A stretch of 64,000 nucleotides of DNA from Actinotalea subterranea (GCF_008364845.1 NZ_VTTP01000003.1:527821-591820), one strand, 5' to 3'. Shown: positions 8,393-17,169, counted from the stretch's first letter. Made by a program: numbers and translations. The notes: generated by a model not told the origin, from the letters alone.

Positions 8393-10098
8393 CCGAACCA
8401 ATCGGCGCCTTGCCCGGTAACGCCGTCGCCGGGGCAGCGGCATCCCGGCCAGCCGGGGACACGCTCGAGGACACTGCGCTCAGCCACCGTCTCGAGGAGG
8501 CGGCTCGCCCTGGGGTGATGGCGGTGCCACCGCGCCCGACGGGGCAGGGGCTGGTGGCATGGGCCAGGTGGGCGTGGCGGACGCTGACGTCCATGCGGAC
8601 CGCGGTGCTGCTCTTGCTGGCGCTGGCCCTGGCCGCCGTGCCCGGGTCGTTGCTTCCCCAGCGCGGGGTCGCGTTCGACCCCGGCGCCGTGACCCGCTTC
8701 CTGGCTGACAACCCGGTGGTAGGCCCGTGGTTGGACCGCCTCGGGTTCTTTGAGGTGTACTCCTCGCCCTGGTTCGCCGCGATCTACCTGCTGCTCATGG
8801 TCTCCATGACTGGATGCGTCCTGCCACGCGCGGCGCGCCTGTGGCAGTCGGCGCGCGCCGAACCCCCACGGGCACCGACCAACCTCGCGCGCCTGGACGA
8901 CCACCGTCGTGCGACCGTGGCCGCGGAGCGGGCGCAGATCCTGCAGGCAGCCGCCTCCCATCTGCGGGCCCGGAGGTTCCGCGTCGTCGTCGAGGACGAT
9001 TCCGTGCGGGCGGAGAAGGGGTACCTGCGCGAGGCCGGCAACCTGGTGTTCCACCTGTCACTCCTGGTCCTGCTCTTCGGCGTCGCGATCGGGTCGCTCT
9101 TCGGCTTCGAGGGGCGGGTGATCGTCGTGGAGGGTGCTTCCTTCACGAACACGCGGCTGCAGTACGACGAGTTCACCCCGGGGCCTTTGACTGACGCCGA
9201 GGGCCTGAGCCCGTTCTCGGTCACGCTGGACGACTTCACTGCCAGGTTCGAGACGGCCGGCCCCCAACGCGGCAGCGCCCGGGACTTCCAGGCCGACCTG
9301 ACTGTGCTGCGCACCCCCGGCGGCGCCGCGGAGAAGGTCACCGTCGAGGTGAACCACCCGCTGCAGGTGGAGGGCACCAAGATGTTCCTCACCGGCCACG
9401 GCTACGCCCCGGTGGTCAGCGTCACCGATGGCCGCGGTCAGACGGTGTTCTCCGGGCCGGTGGTGTTCGTGCCCTTCGACGGCAACCTGTCCTCCGAGGG
9501 CGTGATCAAGGTCCCGGACGGGCAGCCGACGCAGCTGGGGTTCGAAGGGTTCTTCCTGCCCACCGCCTCCGTCGACCCCGCGGCCGGCCCTCGATCGCTC
9601 TACCCGGACCTGGTCGATCCCCAGCTGCTGCTGACCGCATACACCGGTGACCTCGGCCTGGGCGACGGCGCACCGCAGTCGGTCTTCCGCCTGGACAAGA
9701 CCAATCTGAGCCAGGTCATGGACGGGGACGAGCCGTTCGCGCGCGCTCTGCGACCCGGTGAGTCGATGACGTTGCCCGACGGGCAGGGCACCTTGACGTT
9801 CGAGTCGGTCTCGCGGTTCGCAAACTTCCAGATCGCCCACGACCCCGGCAAGGAGCTCTCCTTGGTCGCCGCGGTCGCCCTCCTGCTGGGCCTGACGGTC
9901 TCACTGGCCGTCCGCCGACGCCGGGTCTGGGTCCGTGTCACCGCAGCGGCTGGCGGCGGCGGCGCGACTGTCGAGGCAGCCAGCTACGCACTGACCCGAC
10001 GTGAGCCGGTCCCCGGCGAGCTCTCGTCGCTGCTCGCCGCCCTGCCGGGCGCCGAACCGGGCGGCAGCGGCACTTCCCCGCACGACCGAGAGGACTGA
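8389..10098 (+). CDS. resB: ResB/Ccs1 cytochrome c heme lyase subunit
   Basis: A 569-residue membrane protein. With CcsB it forms the System II synthetase, which carries heme across the membrane and attaches it to apocytochrome c. It has three N-terminal helices (the first near 72-88), a large extracytoplasmic domain rich in beta strands, and a final helix (LSLVAAVALLLGLTVSL) before a basic tail, as in the family. The GTG start overlaps the DUF305 stop. ATG of ccsB follows two bases after the stop, so the two are co-transcribed. Confidence 0.92.
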   Translation: MTEPIGALPGNAVAGAAASRPAGDTLEDTALSHRLEEAARPGVMAVPPRPTGQGLVAWARWAWRTLTSMRTAVLLLLALALAAVPGSLLPQRGVAFDPGAVTRFLADNPVVGPWLDRLGFFEVYSSPWFAAIYLLLMVSMTGCVLPRAARLWQSARAEPPRAPTNLARLDDHRRATVAAERAQILQAAASHLRARRFRVVVEDDSVRAEKGYLREAGNLVFHLSLLVLLFGVAIGSLFGFEGRVIVVEGASFTNTRLQYDEFTPGPLTDAEGLSPFSVTLDDFTARFETAGPQRGSARDFQADLTVLRTPGGAAEKVTVEVNHPLQVEGTKMFLTGHGYAPVVSVTDGRGQTVFSGPVVFVPFDGNLSSEGVIKVPDGQPTQLGFEGFFLPTASVDPAAGPRSLYPDLVDPQLLLTAYTGDLGLGDGAPQSVFRLDKTNLSQVMDGDEPFARALRPGESMTLPDGQGTLTFESVSRFANFQIAHDPGKELSLVAAVALLLGLTVSLAVRRRRVWVRVTAAAGGGGATVEAASYALTRREPVPGELSSLLAALPGAEPGGSGTSPHDRED

Positions 10099-10100
10099 AC

Positions 10101-11087
10101 ATGCCCACCCCCAACCTCCTGGCCGAGCTGAGCGACCGGCTCATCTACAGCGCCATCGCGGTCTATGCGTTGGCGATGCTCGCCTACGCCTACCAGGCGG
10201 CCCGCCGGTCGCACCCGGTGCCTGAGGACGCGCCTCGCCTCGAGGCGGTCGCCGCCGGCGCCCATGCCGCCGTTCGCGACCCGCAGCCGCCGACCGCTGG
10301 GGCCCGGCCCGCGATCCGCGATGCAGCCGCGCGTCGCACGGAGCGGATCGCGGCCGCCTTGACCACGCTCGCGTTCGCGCTGCACCTGGCCGGAGTCGTC
10401 TCCCGGGGCCTCGCGGCGGGCCGGGTGCCGTGGGGCAACATGTATGAGTTCACGACCGCCGCCACACTGGCCGCCACGTCCGCCTACCTGGTGTTCCTGC
10501 GCCGCCGCCAGCCGGTGCGTGACCTGGGTGTGTGGGTCCTCGCTCTGGTCACCTTGTGCCTGGGCCTGGCCGTGACGGTGCTCTACACCCCCGCCGGGGA
10601 CCTGGTCCCGGCGCTGAACTCGTACTGGTTGGTCATCCACGTCGCGGCGGCGATCATCGCCGGTGGCGTCTTCACCGTCGGCGCCGCCGCAACCGGCCTG
10701 TACCTACTGCGCCGACGCGCCGACGCGCGCGATGCCGGCGGGCAGGCGACCCGCGGCTACGCCGGCCGGCTGCCGGCTGGCGCCACCCTGGAGCGCGTCG
10801 CCCACACCGCCCACCTGTTCGCCTTCCCGGTGTGGACGTTCGCCGTGCTGGCCGGTGCGATCTGGGCCGAGGACTCCTGGGGCCGGTACTGGGGCTGGGA
10901 CCCCAAGGAGACCTGGGCCTTCATCACCTGGGTGCTGTACGCCGCCTACCTGCACGCCCAGTCCACCGCCGGGTGGCGCGGCAGGAAGGCCGGGTGGCTC
11001 GCCTTGGCCGGATACGCCGCGTTCTGGTTCAACTTCGTCGGCGTCAACCTGTTCATCACGGGCCTGCACTCCTATGCCGGCGTCTGA
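10101..11087 (+). CDS. ccsB: CcsB/CcsA cytochrome c biogenesis protein
   Basis: 328 residues with about eight membrane helices. The tryptophan-rich WWD heme-handling motif is visible at WGRYWGWDPKETW near residues 260-270, and conserved histidines flank it (LVIHVAAA; GLHSYAG). It partners ResB in System II cytochrome c maturation. A poorly conserved, Ala/Pro-rich insertion of about 60 residues lies between helix 1 and helix 2. The start ATG at 10101 directly follows resB, and a 60-base gap separates it from lnt. Confidence 0.93.
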   Translation: MPTPNLLAELSDRLIYSAIAVYALAMLAYAYQAARRSHPVPEDAPRLEAVAAGAHAAVRDPQPPTAGARPAIRDAAARRTERIAAALTTLAFALHLAGVVSRGLAAGRVPWGNMYEFTTAATLAATSAYLVFLRRRQPVRDLGVWVLALVTLCLGLAVTVLYTPAGDLVPALNSYWLVIHVAAAIIAGGVFTVGAAATGLYLLRRRADARDAGGQATRGYAGRLPAGATLERVAHTAHLFAFPVWTFAVLAGAIWAEDSWGRYWGWDPKETWAFITWVLYAAYLHAQSTAGWRGRKAGWLALAGYAAFWFNFVGVNLFITGLHSYAGV

Positions 11088-11147
11088 GGACCGGCCGACG
11101 CCGATGTGCGCCCAGCAGGTGCGTGACGACCCACCGGGAGGCGCTGA

Positions 11148-13112
11148 GTGAGCACGGCTCCGGACCGCCCTTCCTTGTCGGCCGCGCGGCCCGGTCCAGC
11201 TCGTACGGCCGGCGGGGATCCTCGCGTCGACGTCGGGTCGCCCCGGCAGGAGGTCGAGCGCGTGAATGCGCGACACCGCAACGGTGGCACCTCATTACCT
11301 GGCCTCATGGCGCCGGGGCTGGCGCTGGTCGGAGCAGGCGTGGGTGGCTGGGCGACGAGTCTCGCGTTTCCTGACCGGGGATGGTGGCCGCTGGCCTACG
11401 CCGGCATGGCGTGCCTGCTGCTCGCGATGCGCGGCGCGTCACCGGTCCGCGCCGCAGGCATCGGCCTGGTCTGGGGCCTGGCCTTCTTCTTGCCGCTGGT
11501 CCACTGGGCACTGCAGGCCACCGGATCGGCGCTCCCGTGGGTCGCGCTCAGCGTGTTCCAAGCGCTGTACGTCGCCGGCTTCGGCGCGCTGTGGGCGTAC
11601 GCGCGCAGGGCCGTCTGGCTCACCGGTCGCCCGCTGGCCCAGGCGGTCACCGCAGCCGTGCTGTGGGTCGCCATCGAGCAGGTCCGCGGCTCCTGGCCCT
11701 TCGGGGGCTTCCCGTGGGGCTTCCTGGCGTTCTCCCAGACCGAGGCGCCCCTGCTGCGACTCGCGCCCTACGGAGGGGAGGTCCTGGTCTCCGCGTTCGT
11801 CGCCGCGACGGGGGCGCTGATCGCGCTGTCGCTGCAGTACCTGCGCCGCACCGCGGTTATCCCCGCGACGCGGGCGCTGCTCGCCGCGGGGCTCCTGGCC
11901 GGGGCCCCGGGCCTGCTTCCCCTGACCGCGGGCCCGGAGAACGGCTCACTGCTGGTCGGCGCCGTCCAGGGCAACGTCCCGCAGCAGGGCGCCGACTGGG
12001 CCGAGCAGGCCCGCGACGTCACGGCCAACCACGCCGAAGGCACCGAGCGGCTCGCGGCGACCGCCGGAAGGCGCCAGCTGGACCTGGTGGTGTGGCCGGA
12101 GAGTGCCGCCGACATCGACCCCCGCACCGACCTGGCGCAGGCTTCGGCCGTGGACCGCGCCGCCGCAGCGGTTGGCGCCCCCCTGCTGCTGGGGACCCAG
12201 CGGTTCCCCGACGGGCAAGACATCCGCTACAACGAGATCATCACCTGGACCGCCGGTGCGGGGAGTGGCGACGCCTACGCCAAGCAGCACCCGGTCCCCT
12301 TCGGGGAGTACGTCCCCTTCCGCGCATTCTTCCGCCAGCTCACTCCACTCGTCGACCGGGTCGCCACAGACATGGCAGCCGGCGGCGACCCCGCCGTCAT
12401 GGACGTGCGGATCGACGCGCTCGGACGAGACGTGCGCCTCGCCACCGGGATCTGCTTCGAGGTCGCCTACGCAGACCTCATCCGCGAAGGGGTCCTCGAC
12501 GGGGCAGAGCTGATCGTCATCCCGACCAACAACGCCTCCTTCGGGCGCACCCCGGAGTCGACCCAGCAGCTGGCGATGTCCCGCTTCCGCGCGGTCGAGC
12601 ACGGCAGGTCGACCGTCCAGGTCTCCACCGTCGGCGTCAGCGCGATGATCATGCCGGACGGGACGGTCGTGGCGCGGACCGGGCTGTTCACCGATGAGGA
12701 GCTCATCGCCTCGCTCCCGCTGCGCACCACGCTCACCCCGGCGGCGCGACTGGGCACCACGCCGCAGACCGCCGTCTACCTCCTGGCGGCGGCCGCTGTC
12801 GTCAGCGGTGCGCTGGCAAGCAGCCGACGACCCGGCCGCGCCCGCAGCCGCCGCCCCTTCCCGCGGCGGCTCCCCGCGGCCGACGACCACGCCCCGACGC
12901 TGCGGGTGCGGGCCCAGCGGGGGCGCGCCCTGCGGGTGCCGGGCCGGGTGTGGGTCACCCGCGTGTGGCCCTCGTGGCTGGAGTGGCGCCTGATCGTCGG
13001 GTTCCTCGCGCTGATGGCCGTCGCGGCCTACGTCGGAGTCCGGCTCGGGCAGGACATCGTCGAGAAGACCACCACCGCGGTGTCGACAACGTCCGATGCC
13101 ACGGTCCCGTGA
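11148..13112 (+). CDS. lnt: Apolipoprotein N-acyltransferase Lnt
   Basis: A 654-residue membrane enzyme that adds a third acyl chain to the N-terminal cysteine of mature lipoproteins. The nitrilase-like catalytic triad is present: Glu318 in VVWPESA, Lys379 in KQHPVPFGEYVPFR, and Cys436 in GICFEVAYAD. Six hydrophobic segments precede the nitrilase domain. A GTG at 11148 is the chosen start; the first ~40 residues are poorly conserved in type, so a later start near 11264 or 11308 is possible. After the catalytic domain there is an extra helix, an Arg/Pro-rich linker and a last helix, about 80 residues beyond usual Lnt. With lspA it forms a lipoprotein-maturation pair in the island. Confidence 0.9.
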   Translation: MSTAPDRPSLSAARPGPARTAGGDPRVDVGSPRQEVERVNARHRNGGTSLPGLMAPGLALVGAGVGGWATSLAFPDRGWWPLAYAGMACLLLAMRGASPVRAAGIGLVWGLAFFLPLVHWALQATGSALPWVALSVFQALYVAGFGALWAYARRAVWLTGRPLAQAVTAAVLWVAIEQVRGSWPFGGFPWGFLAFSQTEAPLLRLAPYGGEVLVSAFVAATGALIALSLQYLRRTAVIPATRALLAAGLLAGAPGLLPLTAGPENGSLLVGAVQGNVPQQGADWAEQARDVTANHAEGTERLAATAGRRQLDLVVWPESAADIDPRTDLAQASAVDRAAAAVGAPLLLGTQRFPDGQDIRYNEIITWTAGAGSGDAYAKQHPVPFGEYVPFRAFFRQLTPLVDRVATDMAAGGDPAVMDVRIDALGRDVRLATGICFEVAYADLIREGVLDGAELIVIPTNNASFGRTPESTQQLAMSRFRAVEHGRSTVQVSTVGVSAMIMPDGTVVARTGLFTDEELIASLPLRTTLTPAARLGTTPQTAVYLLAAAAVVSGALASSRRPGRARSRRPFPRRLPAADDHAPTLRVRAQRGRALRVPGRVWVTRVWPSWLEWRLIVGFLALMAVAAYVGVRLGQDIVEKTTTAVSTTSDATVP

Positions 13113-13122
13113 ATCTCGACCA

Positions 13123-14115
13123 TCACAGTTGTGCAGGTGGCGCCCCCGAGGGCCCCGAGCCGTTCAAACGCGCGAGGTAGGCGTTGTACTCCTCGAGCTC
13201 GGCGTCGGCGCCGCCGTCACGGTCGATCTGCCGGTCCCGCGCCCGGGACCGCTCGGTGTCGTTGCGCTGCCACCTGCTGGCGATCAGCAGGAGCATCAGC
13301 AGTCCCGGCGCCTCCCCGTAGGACCAGGCCAGCCCACCGGCCAGCTGCTGGTCGCGCAGGGGATCGATCCCCCAGCCGGCCGGCGGCGCAGCGAACAAGG
13401 GGACCATCGGCGCGGTGGCCATCATCACGATCACCCCGAAGAACGCGTGCAGGGGCATCTCCAGCACCAGGTCCAGTGCCCGGCCATGATGGGTCTGCCG
13501 GATCGGCAACGGGTCGGTGGACAGCACCGGCACGGTGAACAGCAGACCGGCCACCAGGAACCCCACCTCCAGGGCGAGGTGCCCGGTCCAGGTGCGCAGC
13601 AGCGGGTCGGCGAGCTCGGCCAGGTACAGCCCGTAGAACGCCAGCAGGAACAACGGCACCATCACCGCCGGGTGCAGCACCACCCGACTGACCCGGCTGC
13701 GCAGGGCCCGCCGCGCCGTGACCAGCACCACCGTGCCCACCCCCCGGTGCGGGGTCGCGCGCAGCAGCAACGTGCCGGGCCGCCCCAGCACCAGCAGCGG
13801 TGGGACGAGCATCATCAACGTCAGCTGCTGGAACATGAACGCCGAGAACAGCCGCAACCCGTACCCCTCGATGCCCGCACCGGTCACCAGCGCCAGCACC
13901 ACACAGCCCACCGTGAACGAGATGGTCGCACCGATCGACCAGCGCCGACCCCGCAGCCACAGCCGGCACGCGCCCGCCAGGTACAGCACCAGCAGCACCA
14001 CCGCCAGCACCGGAAGGACCGGCACGGGCTGCAGCGTCGGGGCCAGCATCGTCTCCAGGGACGCCGGTGCGGTCGGCAGCCACACCGGCCCCGTAACGCC
14101 CGGGTCGTCCTGCAT
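13123..14115 (-). CDS. CtaG-family cytochrome c oxidase assembly protein
   Basis: 330-residue polytopic membrane protein of the caa3-type CtaG family, which delivers copper to cytochrome oxidase or acts in copper homeostasis. About seven helices are visible, with the conserved histidine and Met segments FMFQQLTLMMLVPP, LEVGFLVAGLLF and QTHHGRALDLVLEMP. The C-terminal tail is charged (DAELEEYNAYLARLN). The start at 14115 is chosen for its GGGGAGG ribosome site; the frame reaches 14163 without one. It is convergent with lnt and divergent from the next ArsR gene. Confidence 0.87.
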   Translation of the reverse strand: MQDDPGVTGPVWLPTAPASLETMLAPTLQPVPVLPVLAVVLLVLYLAGACRLWLRGRRWSIGATISFTVGCVVLALVTGAGIEGYGLRLFSAFMFQQLTLMMLVPPLLVLGRPGTLLLRATPHRGVGTVVLVTARRALRSRVSRVVLHPAVMVPLFLLAFYGLYLAELADPLLRTWTGHLALEVGFLVAGLLFTVPVLSTDPLPIRQTHHGRALDLVLEMPLHAFFGVIVMMATAPMVPLFAAPPAGWGIDPLRDQQLAGGLAWSYGEAPGLLMLLLIASRWQRNDTERSRARDRQIDRDGGADAELEEYNAYLARLNGSGPSGAPPAQL

Positions 14116-14202
14116 ACGTTCCTCCCCGCCTGCACACCCTGACAGCGACATGGGTCTGAACACCGATCGACCGGTTGCGCCCCCACGGCGATCGCAGCGC
14201 TA

Positions 14203-14236
14203 GGGTGACGTTATCTGAAGATCCGCGTAGATGAGG
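14203..14236 (+). promoter_or_regulatory. Putative ArsR operator and ribosome site before the ArsR/CDF pair
   Basis: Just upstream of the ArsR gene the sequence reads TTATCTGAAGAT followed by CGTAGATGAGGAG. ATCT and AGAT half-sites resemble the A/T-rich dyads bound by SmtB/CzrA repressors, which stands out against the GC-rich background. The GAGGAG serves the ATG at 14239. Assignment as an operator is inference. Confidence 0.4.
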
Positions 14237-14238
14237 AG

Positions 14239-14622
14239 ATGACCATGGGTCGGGTCCTGCCGTTGGACGGCTGCGTCGGTGATGATCCCCTGTCGCAGCG
14301 CGTGGCGCTGGTCCGCGCCAGCGTCCCGGACGACGCCGAGGCAGGGACGCTGGCCGAGCTGTTCCGGTTGCTCGGTGACGTACGGCGCACCAAGATCCTC
14401 TACGCGCTGCTGGAGGCCGGTGAGCTGTGCGTGTGCGACATCTCCGCAGCGGTGCAGGTCCCAGAGGCGTCGGTGTCCCAGACGATGCGTCTACTGCGGG
14501 CCTCGGGGGTGGTGGGCAACCGGCGAGAGGGCCGCCGGGTGTACTACCGGTTGGCCGATACCCACGTGCGGATGCTGCTGGACGTGTGCCGCGAGCACAC
14601 CGGACACGAAGGGATCCGCTGA
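14239..14622 (+). CDS. ArsR-family metal repressor paired with a CDF exporter
   Basis: A 127-residue winged-helix repressor. It carries the ELCVCDIS metal box like CadC, a cysteine near the N-terminus (LDGCVG) and another near the C-terminus (LLDVCREHTGH) with two histidines, suggesting a Zn/Cd site. The recognition helix reads EASVSQTMRLLRASG. Its TGA overlaps the ATG of the cation diffusion facilitator (TGATG), so the repressor likely controls this exporter. It is the third ArsR in 12 kb, and the cysteine positions differ among the three. Confidence 0.86.
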   Translation: MTMGRVLPLDGCVGDDPLSQRVALVRASVPDDAEAGTLAELFRLLGDVRRTKILYALLEAGELCVCDISAAVQVPEASVSQTMRLLRASGVVGNRREGRRVYYRLADTHVRMLLDVCREHTGHEGIR

Positions 14623-15536
14623 TGGGCGCCGGGCACGCTCACGCCCCCGTCGCTGAGCACGCCGGCGGGCGCTACCGCCGCCGCCTCGCCGCAGCGTTCT
14701 TCCTGACCGCGACGTTCTTCGCCGTCGAGCTGGCAGCGGGGCTGATCTCCGGCTCGCTCGCGCTGATCTCCGACGCCGGGCACATGGCCGCCGACGTCGT
14801 GGCCCTGGGGGCGTCCCTGCTCGCCACCCGGATCGCCACCCGCCCCGACCCCACCGGAAGAAGAACCTACGGCTCGTACCGCGCGGAAGTCTTCGCTTCC
14901 GGCCTGACCGTGCTGATCATGCTCGGCGTCGGGGTGTACGTGGTGGTCGAGGCGATCAGCCGGATCGGCGAGGACCCGTCCCTACCCTCGGGCGTGATGC
15001 TCGCGGTCGGTTTCGTGGGCCTGGTGATCAACCTTGTCTCCATGCTGCTGCTGCGCAGCGGGTCCAAGGACAGCCTCAACGTCCGGGGCGCCTACTTCGA
15101 AGTGGTGGCCGACGCTGCCGGCTCCGTCGGTGTCATGGTCGCCGGTGTTCTGATCATCGCCACCGGGCGACCGGTCTGGGACCTCGTCGTCGCCCTGGCG
15201 ATCGCCATCTTCGTCATCGTGCGTGCCGTCACCCTGGGGCGGCAGGTCGTCGCGGTACTCGGCCAGCACGCACCCGCCGGCATCGACCCGGAGGCCGTCA
15301 GCCGAGAGCTGAGCGCCGTGCCCGGCGTGAGCGCCATCCACGACCTGCACCTGTGGGTGCTGACCTCCGGGATGAACGTCGCCACCGCTCACCTCGTCGC
15401 GAGCAGCGGATCGGATCACGCCGCGGTCCTGGCCGCCGCGCGGGACATCCTGCGGGATCGCTTCGGCATCGCCCACGCCACGCTCCAGGTGGAGACGGCC
15501 CAGCAGCAGCACGAGTGCTCAGACCTGACCTGGTAG
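14622..15536 (+). CDS. Cation diffusion facilitator (CzcD/ZitB-like) metal exporter
   Basis: 304-residue inner-membrane antiporter that exports Zn, Cd or Co in exchange for protons. The N-terminus is His-rich (AGHAHAPVAEHAG). The metal site in helix 2 is SDAGHMAADV, and the helix 5 site is YFEVVADAAGSVGV. The C-terminal cytoplasmic metallochaperone-like domain (GVSAIHDLHLWVLTSG) ends with His and Cys residues. The start ATG overlaps the repressor stop. The family usually reads SDALHML at helix 2, so a Gly replaces the Leu here. Confidence 0.91.
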   Translation: MGAGHAHAPVAEHAGGRYRRRLAAAFFLTATFFAVELAAGLISGSLALISDAGHMAADVVALGASLLATRIATRPDPTGRRTYGSYRAEVFASGLTVLIMLGVGVYVVVEAISRIGEDPSLPSGVMLAVGFVGLVINLVSMLLLRSGSKDSLNVRGAYFEVVADAAGSVGVMVAGVLIIATGRPVWDLVVALAIAIFVIVRAVTLGRQVVAVLGQHAPAGIDPEAVSRELSAVPGVSAIHDLHLWVLTSGMNVATAHLVASSGSDHAAVLAAARDILRDRFGIAHATLQVETAQQQHECSDLTW

Positions 15537-15539
15537 CCG

Positions 15540-15962
15540 CTCAGTCCCTCGACACCTCCGCCGAGCGCTTGGGGGGCCCCTGGTTGCTGGGTGCGCCCAG
15601 GGGCGGTGGCATCGGCGCGCCGGGCCAGGCGTGCGAGCATCGCGTTGTAGGCGGCCAGGTCGGTGTCGCCCCTTCGTCGGCACGCTCGGGCGACGGCTCA
15701 GATGTGCTCGCGCTTTCAGGCGCCGCCTCAACGGTGAAGCGGAAGGTCCCGTCGACAGGGTGGCCGTCACCGGACACGGAGCGCAAGCGACCTGGAAGTC
15801 CCCGGCCGGGAGGCCATCGCCAAGGCGCTGGGTAACAGTGGCGCCGGACACCGTCGTGGCTCCGTCGCCCCACTCCTGCCCGTCAGGTCCGTTCACCGCG
15901 ACGACGGCACCCACGGCCAGCTGGTCAGCGGATCGAACGCCCGGCCAGCCCACCGCCACTTA
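15540..15962 (-). pseudogene. Decayed copC fragment joined to a ctaG C-terminal fragment
   Basis: Read on the minus strand, 15959 to about 15790 gives a CopC-like beta-sandwich segment ending GLPAGDFQVA. One missing G after the TG near 15787 breaks the frame; restoring it gives a typical CopC end (W-R-S-V-S-G-D-G-H-P-V then G-T-F-R-F-T-V). After an STSEPSPERADEG linker the frame shifts again and reads DTDLAAYNAMLARLARRA, which matches the tail style of the intact CtaG in this window (AELEEYNAYLARL). So a copC upstream part and a ctaG C-terminus have been fused by deletion. Neither has a start supported by a ribosome site. Confidence 0.7.
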
Positions 15963-16040
15963 GTCCCGGCAGGAGCCCGCCAACTTCCGCCGGGAGTCAC
16001 ACCGTCACGAACTAACGGCCGCCGATACACCTAAACTCGC

Positions 16041-16067
16041 CACCGAAACCCAGGTGCACCGAAACCC
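16041..16067. repeat. Direct repeats upstream of the VbhA-Fic operon
   Basis: The 11-base sequence CACCGAAACCC occurs at 16041-16051 and 16057-16067, a 16-base period. It sits about 30 bases upstream of a TAGACT -10-like hexamer (16095-16100) and could be an operator for autoregulation of the toxin-antitoxin pair. Confidence 0.5.
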
Positions 16068-16094
16068 GCTGTAGACCGTTTTTGGGTGGTCCGG

Positions 16095-16131
16095 TAGACT
16101 GGTTCTTCTGTCAGGAGAGGGGAGCCGCGCC
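16095..16131 (+). promoter_or_regulatory. Likely -10 element and ribosome site of the vbhA-fic operon
   Basis: TAGACT at 16095-16100 matches the actinobacterial vegetative -10 form. A GGAGAGGGGAG purine run follows, ending about eight bases before the GTG at 16132. The -35 position carries TAGACC with 17-base spacing, a weak match. Confidence 0.45.
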
Positions 16132-16368
16132 GTGGCCACCAGGTTCGACGTCGAGGAGCGCTGGCCCGAGCTGTTCGCACAGCTCGACGACACCCAGCGC
16201 CGCGCGGTCGTGCAGTCTCTGGCCAGCGCGTGGCACGAGGGCTGGGAGCCCAACCGTGAGGATGTGGAGAACCTGACCGACGAGGCCCGCGGTGCGATCG
16301 ATGCTGCGGAGTACCGTCGCCGCGCGCACGCCGCTGCTCGTCGACGGACGGCTGCCGTCGCACGCTGA
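16132..16368 (+). CDS. VbhA-like antitoxin of a Fic toxin
   Basis: A 78-residue antitoxin. The inhibitory helix contains S-A-W-H-E-G (Ser32 to Gly37), matching the (S/T)xxxE(G/N) motif whose glutamate blocks ATP gamma-phosphate binding in the Fic active site. WEPNREDV follows, as in VbhA-type antitoxins. The C-terminus is Arg/Ala-rich. The start is a GTG with a strong purine-rich ribosome site. Its TGA overlaps the fic ATG by one base, the usual coupling of antitoxin and toxin. Confidence 0.85.
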   Translation: MATRFDVEERWPELFAQLDDTQRRAVVQSLASAWHEGWEPNREDVENLTDEARGAIDAAEYRRRAHAAARRRTAAVAR

Positions 16369-17162
16369 TGGCGTTCGACACCTGGGAGTCGTACTTCTAC
16401 CCACCGCCCGACGAGGGCACGCTGCGCAATCTCTTCGACGAGCGTGACGCGCGCACGCTCTCGCTGTTGGAGTACGTCGAGACGATGCGCCGGCAGCGTG
16501 AGTTGCTGTCCGGTGACGTGGCGTTCACCCGGACGTACGACGCTGCGCATGTGCGTGCGATCCACCGGCACCTGTTCCAGGACGTCTTCGAGTGGGCCGG
16601 GGAGTTCCGCGGTGTGAACATCTCCAAGGGGGTCGGGCGTGGGTTCGGTGACGTGAAGGCTGGAGAAGTCGACCGGTTGCTCGAGGACGTTCGGGCGCGC
16701 GTGGCGGGCACTGACTGGTCCGTGTTGGACCGCGAGGCGTTCGGGGAGAAGGCCGCGGTCGTTTTCGCCTACCTGAACCAGGCGCATCCGTTCCGGGAGG
16801 GCAACGGTCGGGCCGGCAAGGTCTTCATGGAGCACGTCGCGGAGCTCTCGCGCTTCACGCTCGACTACGGCCAGGTCAGCCCCGAGGTGTGGAACCAGGC
16901 ATCCCAGCTCAGCCGGCCCAACATGTTCGACTACGACCCCGACCCGGCCTCGCTGGTGCCGGTGTTCAGGGCGATTGCGCAGCCACGCACGAACGACCCT
17001 GCCGGGCTGTCGTCGACGAGCCCGGGTCGGTCGGTGCTGCGCGCGTCCTACCCGCAGGCGGCGAGCGAGGCGACCAGCCAGCCGTCGCAGACGGGGCCGC
17101 AGAGGCGCCGCAGCGGCCCGTACATGCCGGGGCGTGGCAGCGGGCAGGGGATGGGGGAGTGA
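16368..17162 (+). CDS. Fic-domain AMPylating toxin (VbhT-like)
   Basis: A 264-residue toxin that would transfer AMP to target proteins, in VbhT relatives DNA gyrase and topoisomerase IV. The Fic motif HPFREGNGRAGKVF begins at His140; the catalytic His, Phe and GNGR are intact, but the final Arg of the HPFx(D/E)GNGRxxR consensus is Lys. The N-terminal EWAGEFR segment and beta-hairpin flap (GVNISKG) are present. About 60 Ser/Arg/Pro-rich residues follow the domain and look disordered. The gene is co-translated with the antitoxin and sits beside a serine recombinase, consistent with a mobile element. Confidence 0.89.
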   Translation: MAFDTWESYFYPPPDEGTLRNLFDERDARTLSLLEYVETMRRQRELLSGDVAFTRTYDAAHVRAIHRHLFQDVFEWAGEFRGVNISKGVGRGFGDVKAGEVDRLLEDVRARVAGTDWSVLDREAFGEKAAVVFAYLNQAHPFREGNGRAGKVFMEHVAELSRFTLDYGQVSPEVWNQASQLSRPNMFDYDPDPASLVPVFRAIAQPRTNDPAGLSSTSPGRSVLRASYPQAASEATSQPSQTGPQRRRSGPYMPGRGSGQGMGE

Positions 17163-17169
17163 GGTCGTG

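Noticed and set aside
13096..14142. 348-codon plus-strand frame rich in Gln, His and Arg
   Set aside because: Shadow of the CtaG gene on the opposite strand.
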